Source of the DNA: Gonatopus flavifemur
Lineage: Eukaryota; Arthropoda; Insecta; Hymenoptera; Dryinidae
Assembly: GCA_018340375.1 (NCBI GenBank)
Contig: JAFFJZ010000052.1
Coordinates: 124,001 to 188,000 of the forward strand
DNA length: 64,000 nucleotides
Direction of reading: 5' to 3'
The notes beneath the pieces were generated by a model. That model did not search any database. It had not been told where the DNA came from and was given only the letters and a program-made list of their open reading frames with translations. Within the stretch, counting starts at the first letter, position 1. The number at the start of each line of letters is the position of its first letter. Shown one piece after another: positions 46,801-58,280 of this stretch. The position numbers were made by a program, and so were the translations under genes.

Positions 46801-47054
46801 TGAATCTTAATTCCACGACCGACTGATTTCCAGCAAAGCCTGGAAATCAACAATGTTACAATTTCAGACGAGATGAAGAAGAGTTGTGGCCGTATAAGAT
46901 CGAATCAAATCGGGCAATGTGCTTATCATCAGCAATGCATATCTTATTGTCAGTCAGGTAGGGTTCGATGGATGATTCAGTCAAACTATCTGGAAATGAG
47001 ATTAGAATTCTGCCATTTTCAGTATTACAATTGGTTATACACACACATATACAG
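43889..47054 (-). other. Decayed, basic coding-like region, mostly unassigned
   Basis: Minus-strand frames in this AT-rich region read as highly basic, Tyr-, Asn- and Lys-rich protein, but the frame changes often. Examples are NYHQTHRKRVSERKRNYYGQ near 45440-45500, NNKIWTECTEGIHIRNVSEI near 45230-45300, and AYYEENGNGINRRKELLMNE near 46175-46235. I suspect one long, old ORF with many frameshifts. The repeated YYxxN...KR pattern recalls N-terminal parts of some insect transposon helicase proteins, but that is a weak impression. The only long open part is 46111-46782. Confidence 0.3.
46111..46782 (-). CDS. Hypothetical protein, 223 residues, part of a decayed ORF
   Basis: The frame begins at an ATG (MRNKRYELMRKTVWLQIFHN) and runs to 46111. 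It is rich in Asn and Ser in the middle (NDSSNKSRIEIENLRNDGKH) and strongly basic at the end (VTVKRRKKLVRNLK). A one-base shift near 46150 would extend it with a readable stretch (GEEFEIILDYSPILYEHLAM). No domain, signal peptide or membrane segment is recognised. It may be a remnant of a transposon gene. Confidence 0.35.
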   Translation of the reverse strand: MRNKRYELMRKTVWLQIFHNEINMSPTCYFNSHQPVDFISVNRSKWNHDLTNTNRLSECFISSTGRKNDSSNKSRIEIENLRNDGKHSQLHVDNANNIDQNNFKQGVEELFHNRNLSQAHDSINYGNSTEYTGTSSTPSLSAAVIFQSQSPSTNEIVTTGSSKPGIETVCRQVGMNTGKRRSQMEAYYEENGNGINRRKELLMNEKLVTVKRRKKLVRNLKLY

Positions 47055-49017
47055 GGTGTCCCATTTTAATCTGTCACTTAGAATATTTCGAAAACGAATA
47101 GATTCAGAAGAAAATGTTCCCGGAGAAAAATGTAAGAATCTGAGGGGAACATCCGATGGTGAACTTGGCTTTGACCTTAGATCTCACTTTCAAAGGTCAT
47201 TTTGAGGTCAACTCATGTTTTTCAAATGGAATCCCCTATTTTTCACTATCGGTCTAGATTCTACGCTAAAAACCAAGGAACTGTTGTCTCAAACGTTTTT
47301 TCGAAATCCCCATAGATCACGCTCCAATCGATGAGAAAATGAGAATTCTCAAACCCTCGGATTGTATTCTGTCTAACATAATGCTCAATTCTTGAGTGTT
47401 TCTCATCTCCCAGGAATTGCGGTCGGCATCAGCGTCACCCAATGTGCACCACGAGGAGGTTGCGCGATCGGACTTTACACATCATTGTGGCCCTGAGAAG
47501 GGCCGATTGTCTGAACTGGAGGTGTATCTTCGGGTCCGCATTAGGCATTCAAAAGATGTTCGAAATGAGCGCCGTTTTGCCTCTGACGAAGCGCAATTCT
47601 TTCATGAAAGTTTTCTACAGTTGCTTGCAACGTAGCAGGTGTTATTGCTGTGCATGCTCTTCTTATTCGATCTTTCATGTCATCGCGTGTTGTTGGAGGT
47701 CCACGGAATACAACATTTTTCATGTAACCCCACAAGAAAAAATCAGGCGACGTCAGATCTGGCGACCTAGGTGGCCATCGCACAGGTCCCCCACGGCCAA
47801 TCCACCCCCTGGGAAACTTCTCGTCCAGAAATTCTCGAACAATTCGCATTTAATGAGGAGGTACTCCATCCTGTTGGAACCACATCCTTGATCTCACGTC
47901 AAGACTTACGTCTTCCATAAGAGCAGGGAGTTCAAAATGCAAAAAACGAAGATACTCCGCGCCAGTCAGGTTTCCTTAAAAAAAAATACGGCCCTATGAT
48001 CCTGGAATCTACAATTCCGCACCAAACGTTCACACTCCAACGGTGTTGATGATTAATTGTACGGACCAAGTAAGGATTCTCAGCACTCCAATAATGGCAA
48101 TTGTGCCTATTGAGAATTCCAACATTGTGAAATATTGCCTCATCAGAGAACATAACGTGATGTGAGGAAGTAGGATCTTCTTCAATTCTCCGTTGGGCCA
48201 ACGTGCAGGAGTTCAATCTTGTTATGAAATCCTCAGCTGTTACTGATTGCACCAAAGTGATATGGTACGGATGATAATCCAACGATTTAAAGATACGCTG
48301 AGCTGTGGATCGAGGAATCCCGGTCATTTTCTCAATATCCCGGAGACTGATATGGGGAATGATATGAATTAATGCCAGCACAGCCAGCGATCTCACATCA
48401 GGATCATTGTCATCCGCATGAACTCTCTTGTTCCTCTGTCGTTTGAGGAGACCTACACGAGCACGTTGTTCAAGAAATCGGATCGTAATGCGATTTGGAC
48501 ACCTCCGATCCGGAAAACGACGTTGAAACGTTCTCACAGCTTCAACATAATTCCCCCGCGCTTCACCAAGACACAACAAGACGTCAACAATATCGTTTGA
48601 CACGTGATCAGACATAATATTTGGAAATGTGCTTCCTCCGAATGATAAAGGAGAACTGAGCAGTTTGAGAATGCTAAATTTCTAAGGTATTCACACGTAA
48701 ATCAAATTAATGACAATCTCCAAGAACAAAACCAAAACAAAACACAACCGACGGCAATTTCCGGAAGATGAGGAACACTCAAGAGTTGAGCATTATGTTA
48801 GACAGAATACAATCCAAGGGTTTGAGAATTCTCATTTTCTCATCAATTAGAGCGCCATCTATGGGGATTCCGAAAAAACGTTTGGAACGAAAGTTCCTTG
48901 GTTTTCAGCGTAGAATCCAAACCGGTAGTGGAAAATAGGGGATTCTATTCAAAAAACATGAGTTGACCTCAGAATGACCTTGAAAGTGGGATCTGAGGTC
49001 AAAGCCAAGTTAACCAT
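47055..49017 (-). mobile_element. Second DD41D element, right end truncated
   Basis: The left end starts ACAGGGTGTCCCATTTTAAT after a TA-rich flank. Inverted repeats of about 260 bp pair 47158-47415 with 48770-49017 (shared GAACTTGGCTTTGACC-like and TAGATTCTACGCT tracts). The right copy ends at 49017 and lacks the outer 100 bp with the CAGGGTG terminus, so the element is cut. It belongs to the same wider family as 7797-9829 but to a different subfamily. Confidence 0.8.
47541..48615 (-). pseudogene. DD41D transposase, frameshift and stop
   Basis: The N-terminal part (47932-48615, from MSDHVSNDIVDVLLCLGEAR) has an HTH region (SLRDIEKMTGIPRSTAQRIF), the first catalytic Asp in FSDEAIFH and the phrase VNVWCGIVDSRIIGPYFF. 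A T-run near 47975-47990 shifts the frame. The C-terminal part then reads GAEYLRF and MWFQQDGVPPH, followed by an in-frame TAA, then VREFLDEKFPRGWIG and SPDLTSPDFFLWGYM (47541-47849). The spacing from the Asp of QQDG to that of SPDFF is 41, counting the stop codon as a residue. All three catalytic Asp codons survive. Confidence 0.85.
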
Positions 49018-49845
49018 TCGCCGGCAGTTATAATTTGGATATTGTGGGCATTTAACACGGAAATATTGGGGTCCATCTTGAATGGGAAAGAATGAATGGT
49101 TTGATCATCATTCGATCTTCATTAATGATGTTTTCCATCAACATGTGAGTGATGAGCGCCGTTAAAATTGTTGAGAATGCGAATATCCTCAAACATACAG
49201 CGCATCACCAGCTGTGAGCGCTTTCAAATGTCTCAACACCTTTTGGTTGATTGTATTCAGGTGAAAATTTGGTACATAAGCAGCGCATGAGCAGCTGTGA
49301 GCGCTCTCCAATATCACAGTATTCTTCTGGTAGATTAACTCAATTAATGATCTAGCGCATGGGCAGCTGAGAGTACTTAGAATGTGTAAGAAAGGGGAAG
49401 AAGGAATAATGAAGCGGAAAGAAGATTTTGGGAAGCGAAAAAGGGAGGGAATTGAAAGGAGGAGAGGCGAAGACAGAACACCCACTTTTGTCAGCACTTC
49501 GGTGGAGTATAGAATTTCCAACTTGTAAATCGATTTATGAGTCAATATCCATCAATTTTCACTATTTCATGGGTAGTTAGCACATACATCACATCAAATG
49601 AACATCATAATATAAATAGCTCAGTTCAAGATGCTATAATTACATATGTGAAGTCTTGCTGGAAGATAGAAATGTATAACAAGAAATTCAAGTCTTGCTC
49701 TTCGAAATAGTGACGGGAATTTGACGTGAAGTATTATCCATCATTTGAATTTTCCGATTCGATTCACTGTGAAATTATCCATTTAGTGAAATTATAGGAA
49801 AAATTGAGGGGTTTTATGGCGCGAATTTACATAAAATTGATACTG
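49018..49845. other. No gene; short tandem motif
   Basis: Three diverged units at 49198, 49280 and 49352 share AGCGCATSRSCAGCTG and a following GAGCGCT/GAGTACT, spaced about 70-82 bp. No other feature is visible and the stretch is otherwise AT-rich. Confidence 0.5.
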
Positions 49846-50600
49846 TGACGTGACAAATTATGCAAAAACAGTGTTGACTGACACCTATCACGAACACGTT
49901 CGTTAGCCATGAGTTGAATAGAGATAGAATGATGCAGTGACGTTCGTTCAGCAGATTGTCTCGGGGACACACTGAGATACCAACTTGCTTTGCTCATGTA
50001 TTCCACTCCTTCCCGAGGTTCCCTCCCCCATCGAGGACGACGTCTCCAGAGGACCAGCCCAGCCCACCAGGGAACGGTTGACGCCTGACGCAATCCACAG
50101 GAAACGTCAACGAGGATCGTCACCGAGGACGTCATCAAGGCCCACTCGCAAACCGTGCTAAAAACCACCCTAACCAAACCCACAGCCAACCCTGTTCCCC
50201 TCCCCTACCTCACCACCACCCACACCAACTACGTTTTGTTGGAGATCAACCACGAGGCCGGAAACGATGTTTACCGAGCCGCACACAAGCTTTGGGACTA
50301 CCAACCAATCCAAATCCACTGATCCTAGGAAGTTACTGGGAAATCACTGCATGGGAGACCATTCAACGTGTATCTTTTATTGAGAGGGACTAACCAGTGG
50401 TGATAGCTCAAACTCACGAGTTCTCATTGGCCAACAACGAAGCTGGAGAATGCCAACCAATGGGAAGAAGAGGCTTCCGCGACGACAAGGCAAAGCGTGT
50501 TTCCGAACGCACGAAAATTGATAAAGAAGAAGCCGGAAGACACTCTGCTTGGGATACGATACGAGAACGAACGTCTCTGCTCCAGGACTCTGGTTGCTCT
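49846..50600 (+). mobile_element. 5' fragment of the R2/NeSL-like element, plus orientation
   Basis: This matches the leader of the 38.5-43.9 kb element from its first base (GTGACGTGACAAAT) to just past the shared stretch encoding KKPE (AAGAAGAAGCCGGAA). It includes the 5S-like module at 50321-50360. It is interrupted before the zinc-finger ORF, so the copy is 3'-truncated. That is unusual for a LINE, which normally loses its 5' end, and suggests a deletion after insertion. Confidence 0.78.
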
Positions 50601-52156
50601 TGACCTACGCAAGTTTTGAGCGTATTCGGTATCTGCCCCGCTGGGGAAGAATTTGAGAGGAAATACTGCGATGAGTGTCCGGTGATGGTCACTTATTATT
50701 TCTGAGCTATCTAAAGGATTTTTGGAAAACGGTGCGAGTGGTGCCGTGTGAACCACGCCACTGTTTGCGACGGATTCTGCCTCTCATACCCTCCCTCAAA
50801 CCGTTAACTTGTAAAGTGTGTCCCCGAACCAATTAAAATTATCATATCTAATTTTGTATTATATATTTTACCCTTTGGGTAATCACACGTCTCACTTTTA
50901 TAATTAGAATCAGAAGTGTTCATAGAGTTACCTCTTGTGAATTTCACTCTGCCCTCCTCCCCCTTTTCCTCCGGTTGGCTGGCCGACCCGTTTTCGGTCG
51001 TGTGATGTGTTTTCAGGTTCATTACTAATCCGAGGCAGAGACCTACTCAAGTGTACCTCGGTTGGCGCTCTACATAAAACGCCACTTGTGAGGGTGGTAC
51101 AAAAGGCCCTCACAATACATATGGAGTGAGGTAAAATGCTGAATGAATAACAGCATCAAATTTCGAAGTGTACAAAATCTTCATTGGAATTCTGTTCAGA
51201 TTTTTGCAGGAGTGTCAATAGAATTCAGGTGGAGTGAAGAATGGGAGAGGATGTTCCGGGGTGGTGGAAACTCAAGTACATTGATTCAAAGTTAAATACT
51301 GACAAGAGTTTCTGGATACGCAGTGGTGAAACTCAAACAAATCACGATATCTCATTACTCTCATTGTGAAGAAGTGATTCAAAATGTCCCCGAAGGATGT
51401 GCAGTTTATCAGAAGAATACGATGCTTCATATGAATATTTTCCCCACGTAACTTGATTGACTGTCCTAGAAATTTTTTAATCGAGGTAAGTCAACGTTCT
51501 GGTATCCACGATGAATGTGAAACTATCCCTTATCAGAGCCACTTTGAGTGGATATGAGCTGAATTCGAAACTGATTTAATGAAAGAGTTCGGAATTTTAG
51601 GAGATGATTTTTCGGGACTCCATCTACGCCTGTACACGGTTCGAATTTCAAATTCCGGAAGATAATTTCCTCAAACAATTTAACCACAAATCAAAATTCG
51701 GGCTCTGCACAGACGTAGATGAAATATCGAAGAATCATCCCTGAAAATCCCGGACTTCTTTGAGAATTCAGTTTTGATTATTTCGGGCAGGCAAAAATAT
51801 GCTCGATGGGCAGTTGCAAGGGACTGTTAGCTCTTAGTTAGTTCTAGACACTCAGCTCCCATAGGGGTCTCATTTGCCCCCTTCAATCCAACTTGACATC
51901 AATGCACCAATATCATTTCAAAAACTTCCATGGCAGAACTGTCAGTTGAAGAGAATACCCAAGTGTGTCTACCAATAAATTGGCCCCATCGAATGGAATG
52001 ACCGATGAACAGGTCTTGGCACCCCCCCCCCCTTCCCTCAACCGGGGAACAGTGTTGTATGATTTGTTGAGAATTTGTGTGAGAGTATCCATGTGGAATC
52101 ACTCCCAGTATCCTTCTCTTTGACGTTGAAGTTTATTCTTGAAATTCTTCTATTGA
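50601..52156. other. No gene recognised
   Basis: No element ends or ORFs that I can support. A C-run at 52022-52032 is the only simple repeat. The 50601-51060 part is slightly richer in G and C. Confidence 0.4.
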
Positions 52157-54601
52157 AGAAATCTGGAATTAGAAATGAATAGGTTAGGTATCGATGTAAT
52201 GGGAATTAGCGAAATGAGATGGCCGCAAGAGAGAGATTTCTGGAAGGGAGATTATGGAATATTCCATACAGAATCAAAGGAGGGTCAATCAGGTGCGGGA
52301 ATTACAATGCATAGAAGGATAGAGAATAGAATAGGAAATTATTTGCAATATAGCGAACGCGTAATGATGGTTAGAGTTAGAACGAAACCTGTAGATCCTG
52401 TTATGGTTCGAGTATACATGCCCACATCTGCGTACTCAGAGGGTGATATCGGGGAGACGTAGAAAGAAATAGGAGAAGTGATAGAATATGTAAATGGGGA
52501 GGAGAATTGAATGATCATGGGTGAGTGGAATGCGGTGGTGAGGCAAGGAACAGAGAGCAACATAATGGGAGATTTTGCGTTGGAAAAAAAAGAGAGAGGA
52601 CAATGTTCAATCCAATTCTGTGGAAGTCATGGAATGGTCATTACCAACACATTATTCGAAAGTCATCCGAAGAGAATCTATACTTGGAAAATGCCAGGAG
52701 ATACAGCAAGATACCAGATTGATTACATATTAGTGGAGCAAAGATTTAGAAATCAAATGGAAAGCTGTGAAACTTATCCAGGCGCGGACATAGATAGTGA
52801 TCACAATATATCGCTGATGAAATTTTCTCTGAAATTCCAAGCTCTGGAGGAAGGAAGGAAAACGCAAAAAAGATCAAATTTGAAGAATCTCAAACGAGAA
52901 CAAACACAGGAGGCATTTAAGGTGATGTGGGATGAAAAATTGGAGGATCGACAAGAGGAAGACCTGGGAATAGAGAGTAGATGGACAAATATAAAGGGGA
53001 ACGTAAAACAATGTGCAGATGAGATTTTGAAGAACTATGGAGTAGAACCTCAAAAACCAGTGATAACGGAAGAAATTCTCGATTTGATACAATGAAAGGA
53101 GGAAATACAAGAACAAGAGTAGGAAACAAGACCAGCAGACATACGAGGCACTGAGGAACGAAATAATAAGAGAATTAAGGGAAGCAAAAGAACAATGGAT
53201 AGAAGGATCACATTGAGGGGAGATAGATGAGACATATAGGATTGATAAGAGATTTTTTGGACAAATGAGATCTAGAAGCAGTAAGATTAAAAATTCTCTA
53301 GGGAGGCAATTAATGAGAACGGAGGAGAGAATAGAACAATGGATTGATCACTTATAAGATCTGTATAAAGGGAGCGATGATATAGGATTCTTAGAGAGGA
53401 ACGGAGATGTCGATGAAGAAGAAGTGGAAGATTCAATTTTGAGATCAGAATTCGAAAGGGCTTTAAAAGAATTGGAAAGTAATGAAGCGCCGGGAATAGA
53501 TGGCTAAGTGCGGACCTTATCAAAGCCTCCAGTCAAAGAACTCGTGACGCACTGTTTGAATCGGTCAGAAATATGTACGGATATGGAGGAGTACCGAAAG
53601 ATTTCCAGAAGAATAAAATTGTCGCCATTCCGAAAAAAACCAAGGAAAAGACGGATGTAAGAACTACAGAACGATTAATTTAACTCTACATGCCTCGGAA
53701 ATACTAACAGAGATTATATACACGAGAGTAGGGAATAACAAAGAGAGTAGATTAGCAGAAGATCGGGTTGGTTCCAGGAAGAATAGGGGAACGCGAGAAG
53801 CAATTTCGACACACAGAACAGTAGTAGAGAAAGGACTGGAGTTGAAAAAGTCTGTGTATATAGGTTTCGTAGATATACAAAAAGCATTCGATAATGTTGA
53901 TTGGGAGAAAATTTTCATGATTTTGAAAAGGTAGGAATTATTTTCAAGGATGGGAGAATGATATATGAATTATATAAGAATCAAACCGCAATAATAGGAA
54001 TAGAGGGTCAAAAAGGAGAAGCTCAAATTAAAAGAGCGGTCAGACAAGGATGCTCACTATCGCCATTGGTTTCCAATTTTTATATAGAAGAAGCGATGAA
54101 CGAACTGGAGGAGCGAGTCCAATTACAGATTCAGGGAGAAAACGTGAACATGTTGAGATTTGCGGATGACATAGCTAAATCAGCTACGAGTAGTGCTGAG
54201 TTAGAAAATATTTTCAACACTATGGGAACAATATCACCAGGAAATTATTGTATGAATATAAAGAGGATAAAAGAAAATTCATGGTTTGCACCACAGCGGA
54301 AACATCAAAGAGAACGAAAATCAAAATAGATGCAGAGATAATTGAGCAAGTGGAAGGATTCAAATATCTAGGAAGCATAATTACAGGAAACGGTCAAAGC
54401 GAAGGAGATATAAGACCGAGAATAGCACGAGGGAAACAGGCTTTCCACCGAAACGAACAATTACTATGCTCGAAGAATATTAGTTGAGCGGTAAGGAAGA
54501 AATTCTTGGAAAGTCACGTTCGGAGCACAGCATTACATGGTTGCGAAACTTGGACAATTGGAAGAACCGACCAACGAAAAATTGTAGCTTTCGAAATGTG
54601 C
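52157..54601 (+). pseudogene. RTE-type LINE fragment, heavily degraded
   Basis: This is the same family as 58281-61651. The endonuclease part is readable at 52175-53095 (GISEMRWPQERDFW, GEWNAVVRQG, IDYILVEQRF, SDHNISLMKF). The RT part has many stops, with FADDIAKSATSS near 54155 and a C-terminal part up to CETWTIGRTDQRKIVAFEMC near 54590. It starts inside the endonuclease and stops before the 3' end of the family. Both ends are therefore missing, and it has decayed far more than the other copy. Confidence 0.85.
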
Positions 54602-56249
54602 AATTTGGCCCACTGAACACGAAAGACACATTTAAAAATTTTTTTATGGGAGCGTTTTAAAGATATCGAGGGTTGAAATTTTTTTTTTCAATTTTCAAAG
54701 TTGTTCGGATGTTCTTGAGTGTATGCCGAGTTCTAATTGACCAATTCATCTCAACCGGCGCTCAAACTGAAGGGGATGAAATCTTCTATAACTGTCTGCG
54801 GAGAGTTCTCAGATTCATCCAGTACTTCGGATGATATCAATCTCAATAAGTGGAAAAATAAAAAATTTTCAGGGAAAATCGAGGTCAAAAATTCACATAT
54901 TGTCCTGTAAGAAATAGAAATCGCAAAAATTCCTCCAGTTTTCATTCTTCTACGTAGTGCTGACACTTTCACAAGAAAAATAAGCCATCATTGATCAAAA
55001 TTCATGGATGAATGACCAGGCATGCTAGCGGTTCAATGGTTTCAAATAAGTGAGAAAAGTGAGTTGCTAGTGGAGAGGAGTGAGTGAAAAGTGAGTTTTC
55101 GATTGAAAAAGTGAGTGGGAAGTGATTTACTTCAAATATAATTGTATAGTTGGATATGCAAATAAAACAGTCGAATAATTACTGATTGTATTATTACTAA
55201 TGGAATCAACAATCAGTATCACGTTAACTTGGGACCAGTTGCGGAGAATTGATTGTTATACTGGAGAAAATGTGAAAAATATCATCAGAATGATATTGAT
55301 AAAGATTATCCACAATGTAAAGACTGAACTGTAATTTTCAGAATGATGAATAACCAATTTACTATGAATTCACCTCATTCAATGGTAAACACTGTTTCAT
55401 GCCGATACTTCAACAAACGAAAACCTAATTATTGATCTGACACATTAAATGTTCATAAAATCCATGAGTTAGAGTAATATTAACCCTCCAAGTACACACA
55501 TCCTTTCACACCTTGGGTGTACACATAGGTGCAAATTCGCACCATGCAACTGTACCGAATAATAACTCAGTTCCTGTTCAACAAATTTGACCTCACTTTT
55601 TTCCAATTTGAAGGATAACTGTGCAGATTAACGTGGCGTGGGAGAAAATTCACAAATATTTCATTCGATCAGTGAAAAAACGATAGAATAAATCAATTTT
55701 TGACGGAAAACCAAAAGTCTTAAAATGGTTGGTGCGAATTTGCACCTGTGTGTACTTGGACCGTTAAAATTGAATATCATAGGGTGAGAAATAGAGTAAG
55801 ATGACAATTTTCGGGAGAAGAATTTGATTTGTTCTATAAATTTCGATTGAGAAATTGATAACCAACCTGTTATGCCCCACACAGCACAGGAGTTCAAAAA
55901 AAAATCTTGAGGACTCATATTAAATTTTCCAAGCTCCAATTGGATTCTTCATGGACTCCTTCTGAACTTGTGTACTATGTGGGCTTAGAGAATATGTTAT
56001 CATAATTGACCTTCAATCCAAGAAATTCTACCAGCATCGATTTGCTTATGTCCTACCAGAAATCTCACACAGCACAAGCATGTCCCAAATCAATTCCCAC
56101 CATGATAGTTCCGAAAGAATTGCAACAATCATTATTTTAGAGAAATTTTTTTTTGTTCAATTGTGAAAAAATGCATGCAATTACATAAAATGGTATCTTT
56201 TGTTTCTTCGCTGTTTCACGCAGTCAGATTTTTGGTAACACTTTTGATA
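54602..56249. other. Non-coding stretch with GTGAG-rich repeats and a MITE
   Basis: At 55048-55130 the plus strand is dense in GTGAG units (AAGTGAGAAAAGTGAGTTGC and similar). A related patch lies beyond the mariner at 57715-57795. A TTAA-flanked MITE lies at 55480-55767. Nothing else is recognised. Confidence 0.5.
55480..55767. mobile_element. piggyBac-like MITE with TTAA ends
   Basis: TTAA stands at 55480-55483 and 55764-55767. Inside are inverted ends: CCCTCCAAGTACACACA then AGGTGCAAATTCGCACCA at the left, and CGGTCCAAGTACACACAGGT reading the right end inward. The left arm has about 25 extra bases. There is no ORF, and the unit is 288 bp. TTAA target duplication is a piggyBac mark. Confidence 0.6.
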
Positions 56250-56251
56250 TA

Positions 56252-57538
56252 TCAGGTTGGCAACTAAGTAATTGCGGATTTCACTCATAGATGGTGTCAG
56301 TTGAATTTTTAGGTTTGCAGACGTAGTACAAATGTAAAACACATCTTGTTATTTGATAGTTGGCAATTCAGCTGTCAATTAGTAACAAAAGTTTTTTGAT
56401 CGTTTGCGTAGTTTTCGTTTGGCGTTCGTTGAAAAATGGAAAATCAAGAGGAACATTTTCGTCATATTTTGCTTTTTCATTTCCGCAAAGGGAAGAACGC
56501 ATCGCAAGCTCATGAAAAGTTATATGCTGTTGATGGTGACGAAGCCTTGAAAGAACGGCAGTGTCAAAATTGGTTTGCCAAATTTTGTTCTGGTGATGTT
56601 TCACTCTAAGAAGAAAAACGCTCTGGTCGTCCAGTTGACGTTGATGACGCCCTCATCAAAGCAATAATCGATTCGGATCGTCACAGTACAACACGTGAGA
56701 CTGCAGAGAAACTTCATGTATCACATATATGCACTGAGAATCACTTAAAACAACTTGGCTATGTCCAAAAACTCGATACATGGGTTCCTCATGAACTGAA
56801 AGAAACGCATTCAACACGACGCATCAACATCTGCGATTTGCTAAAGAAACGTAATGAAAATGATCCATTTTCGAAACGATTGATAACTGGCGATGAGAAA
56901 CGGGTTGTGTACAACAATATTAAGCGAAAAAGATCGTGGAACAGGCCAGGTGAACTAACTCGAACAACAGCAAAAGCTGATATTCATCAAAAGAAGGTTT
57001 TGTTATCAGTTTGGTGGGATTACAAAGGAATTTCCTACTTTGAACTCTTACCACCCAACCGAACGATCAATTCTGATGTCTACATTGAACAACTAACGAA
57101 ATTGAACAATGCAGTTGAAGAAAAGCGGCCCGAATTGACAAATCGAAAATGTGTTGTATTCCATCATGACAATGCAAGGCCACACATATCTTTGGTCACT
57201 CGGCAAAAATTATTGGAGCTTGGTTGGGATGTTCCGCCACATCCACCATATAGTCCTGACCTTGCACCATCTGATTACTCTTTGTTTCAATCTTCCCAAA
57301 ACTCCTTGAATGGTAAAAATTTCAGTAATGATGATGATGTCAAATCGTACCTGATTCAGTTTTTTGCTAATAGAAACCAGAAGTTTTATGAACATGGGAT
57401 TATGATGCTGCCTGAAAGATGGCAAAAGGTCATTGATCAAAATAGGCAATACATAACAGAATGGAGTTATTTAGTTCCATGAAAAAAGTGTCTTTGATTC
57501 TCTAACAAAAATCCGCAATCACTTAGTTGCCAACCCAA
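56252..57538 (+). mobile_element. Near-intact mariner element (DD34D)
   Basis: The element is 1287 bp, the normal mariner length, with TA at 56250-56251 and 57539-57540. The inverted ends share GGTTGGCAACTAAGT and then ATTGCGGATTT. The transposase is at 56436-57482. The few changes from the family pattern suggest a fairly recent insertion. Confidence 0.9.
56436..57482 (+). pseudogene. Mariner transposase, single premature stop
   Basis: The ATG at 56436 opens MENQEEHFRHILLFHFRKGK. The DNA-binding half includes ERQCQNWFAKF and the hinge WVPHELKE. The catalytic Asp residues are in ITGDEK, HHDNARPH and SPDLAPSDY, with 34 residues between the last two (DD34D). A TAA at 56607-56609, at codon 58 where most relatives have Lys or Asp, is the only stop, so the length is normal at 348 codons. 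The first catalytic motif reads GDEKRV rather than the usual GDEKWV. It resembles insect copies often annotated as SETMAR-like. Confidence 0.9.
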
Positions 57539-57540
57539 TA

Positions 57541-57968
57541 ATACAATAATCTTCTTCAACTAAATTGAATAACTCTAAATGATTTCTGTGAATCATAACA
57601 CAAAAACCATAGTACTAACGGAAGTGACACTTGCTTATCATTATTGGATGAAATATATGATGGTATAAAAAAAAATAATTGAAATTGGACAATATTGACA
57701 CACTGATCATGGAAAAAGTGAGAAAAGTGAGAATTCACAAACAAGTGAGGGATAGTGAGGGAAATGGAAAAAAGTGAGAAAAGTGAGTCGCTAGCGTGCT
57801 GAATGACTGAATTATGAATCTTTATTGTAGAAGGCAAAAATTCAAATTTTCTACGATTTTCATGTTTTTCATTCTTTTCATCATTCCAGTTGAAATTTAA
57901 CATGGGGAAAATTATTATTCCGTTCGTAAACAAATACATTTTAGCTCTGGGTTGGTTTTTTGTTCCTC
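57541..57968. other. AT-rich spacer with GTGAG-rich patch
   Basis: No gene. A GTGAG-rich tract occupies 57715-57795 and ends GTGAGTCGCTAGCG, echoing GTGAGTTGCTAGTG in the tract near 55055. Confidence 0.5.
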
Positions 57969-58192
57969 TTATAGTATCCTCTTATAGTCTGTTTCTCGTA
58001 CGAGTGACCTAATGTAATCCCCCATCATGGCTGCATTTCGGAAGCCATGATATCGTCGTTGCATGGCTTTCATTTGTTGGTGAAAACGTTCTCTGTACTC
58101 ATCACACATATCTCCCAAATTATCCACGACACAAACCAAGGGTGGATGAATGAAATGAATTTTCAATGAGATGTGGACTTCTGCCGGAAAAA
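57969..58192 (-). pseudogene. C-terminal fragment of a multi-copy Cys-rich arthropod protein family
   Basis: The minus strand reads LKIHFIHPPL, VDNLGDMCDEYRERFHQQMK, then MQRRYHGFRNAAMMGDYIRS. I recognise the pattern (KxHFLHSHL...ENLG...GERFHQD...MExRYQGxW...MMADYCW) as the conserved end of an uncharacterised protein family with many copies in insect genomes. The N-terminal part of the same family lies at 62463-63277. This fragment ends at a stop near 57969. It does not overlap the RTE insertion at 58281 but lies close to it. Family recall is from memory; the function is unknown. Confidence 0.5.
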
Positions 58193-58280
58193 TTGAAAAA
58201 CAGGAATTAAAATGTTAAAATTTAATGTATGGCAAAAAAAAAATTGGAAAGGAAATATTCAACAAAATAGAGTCACCCCT

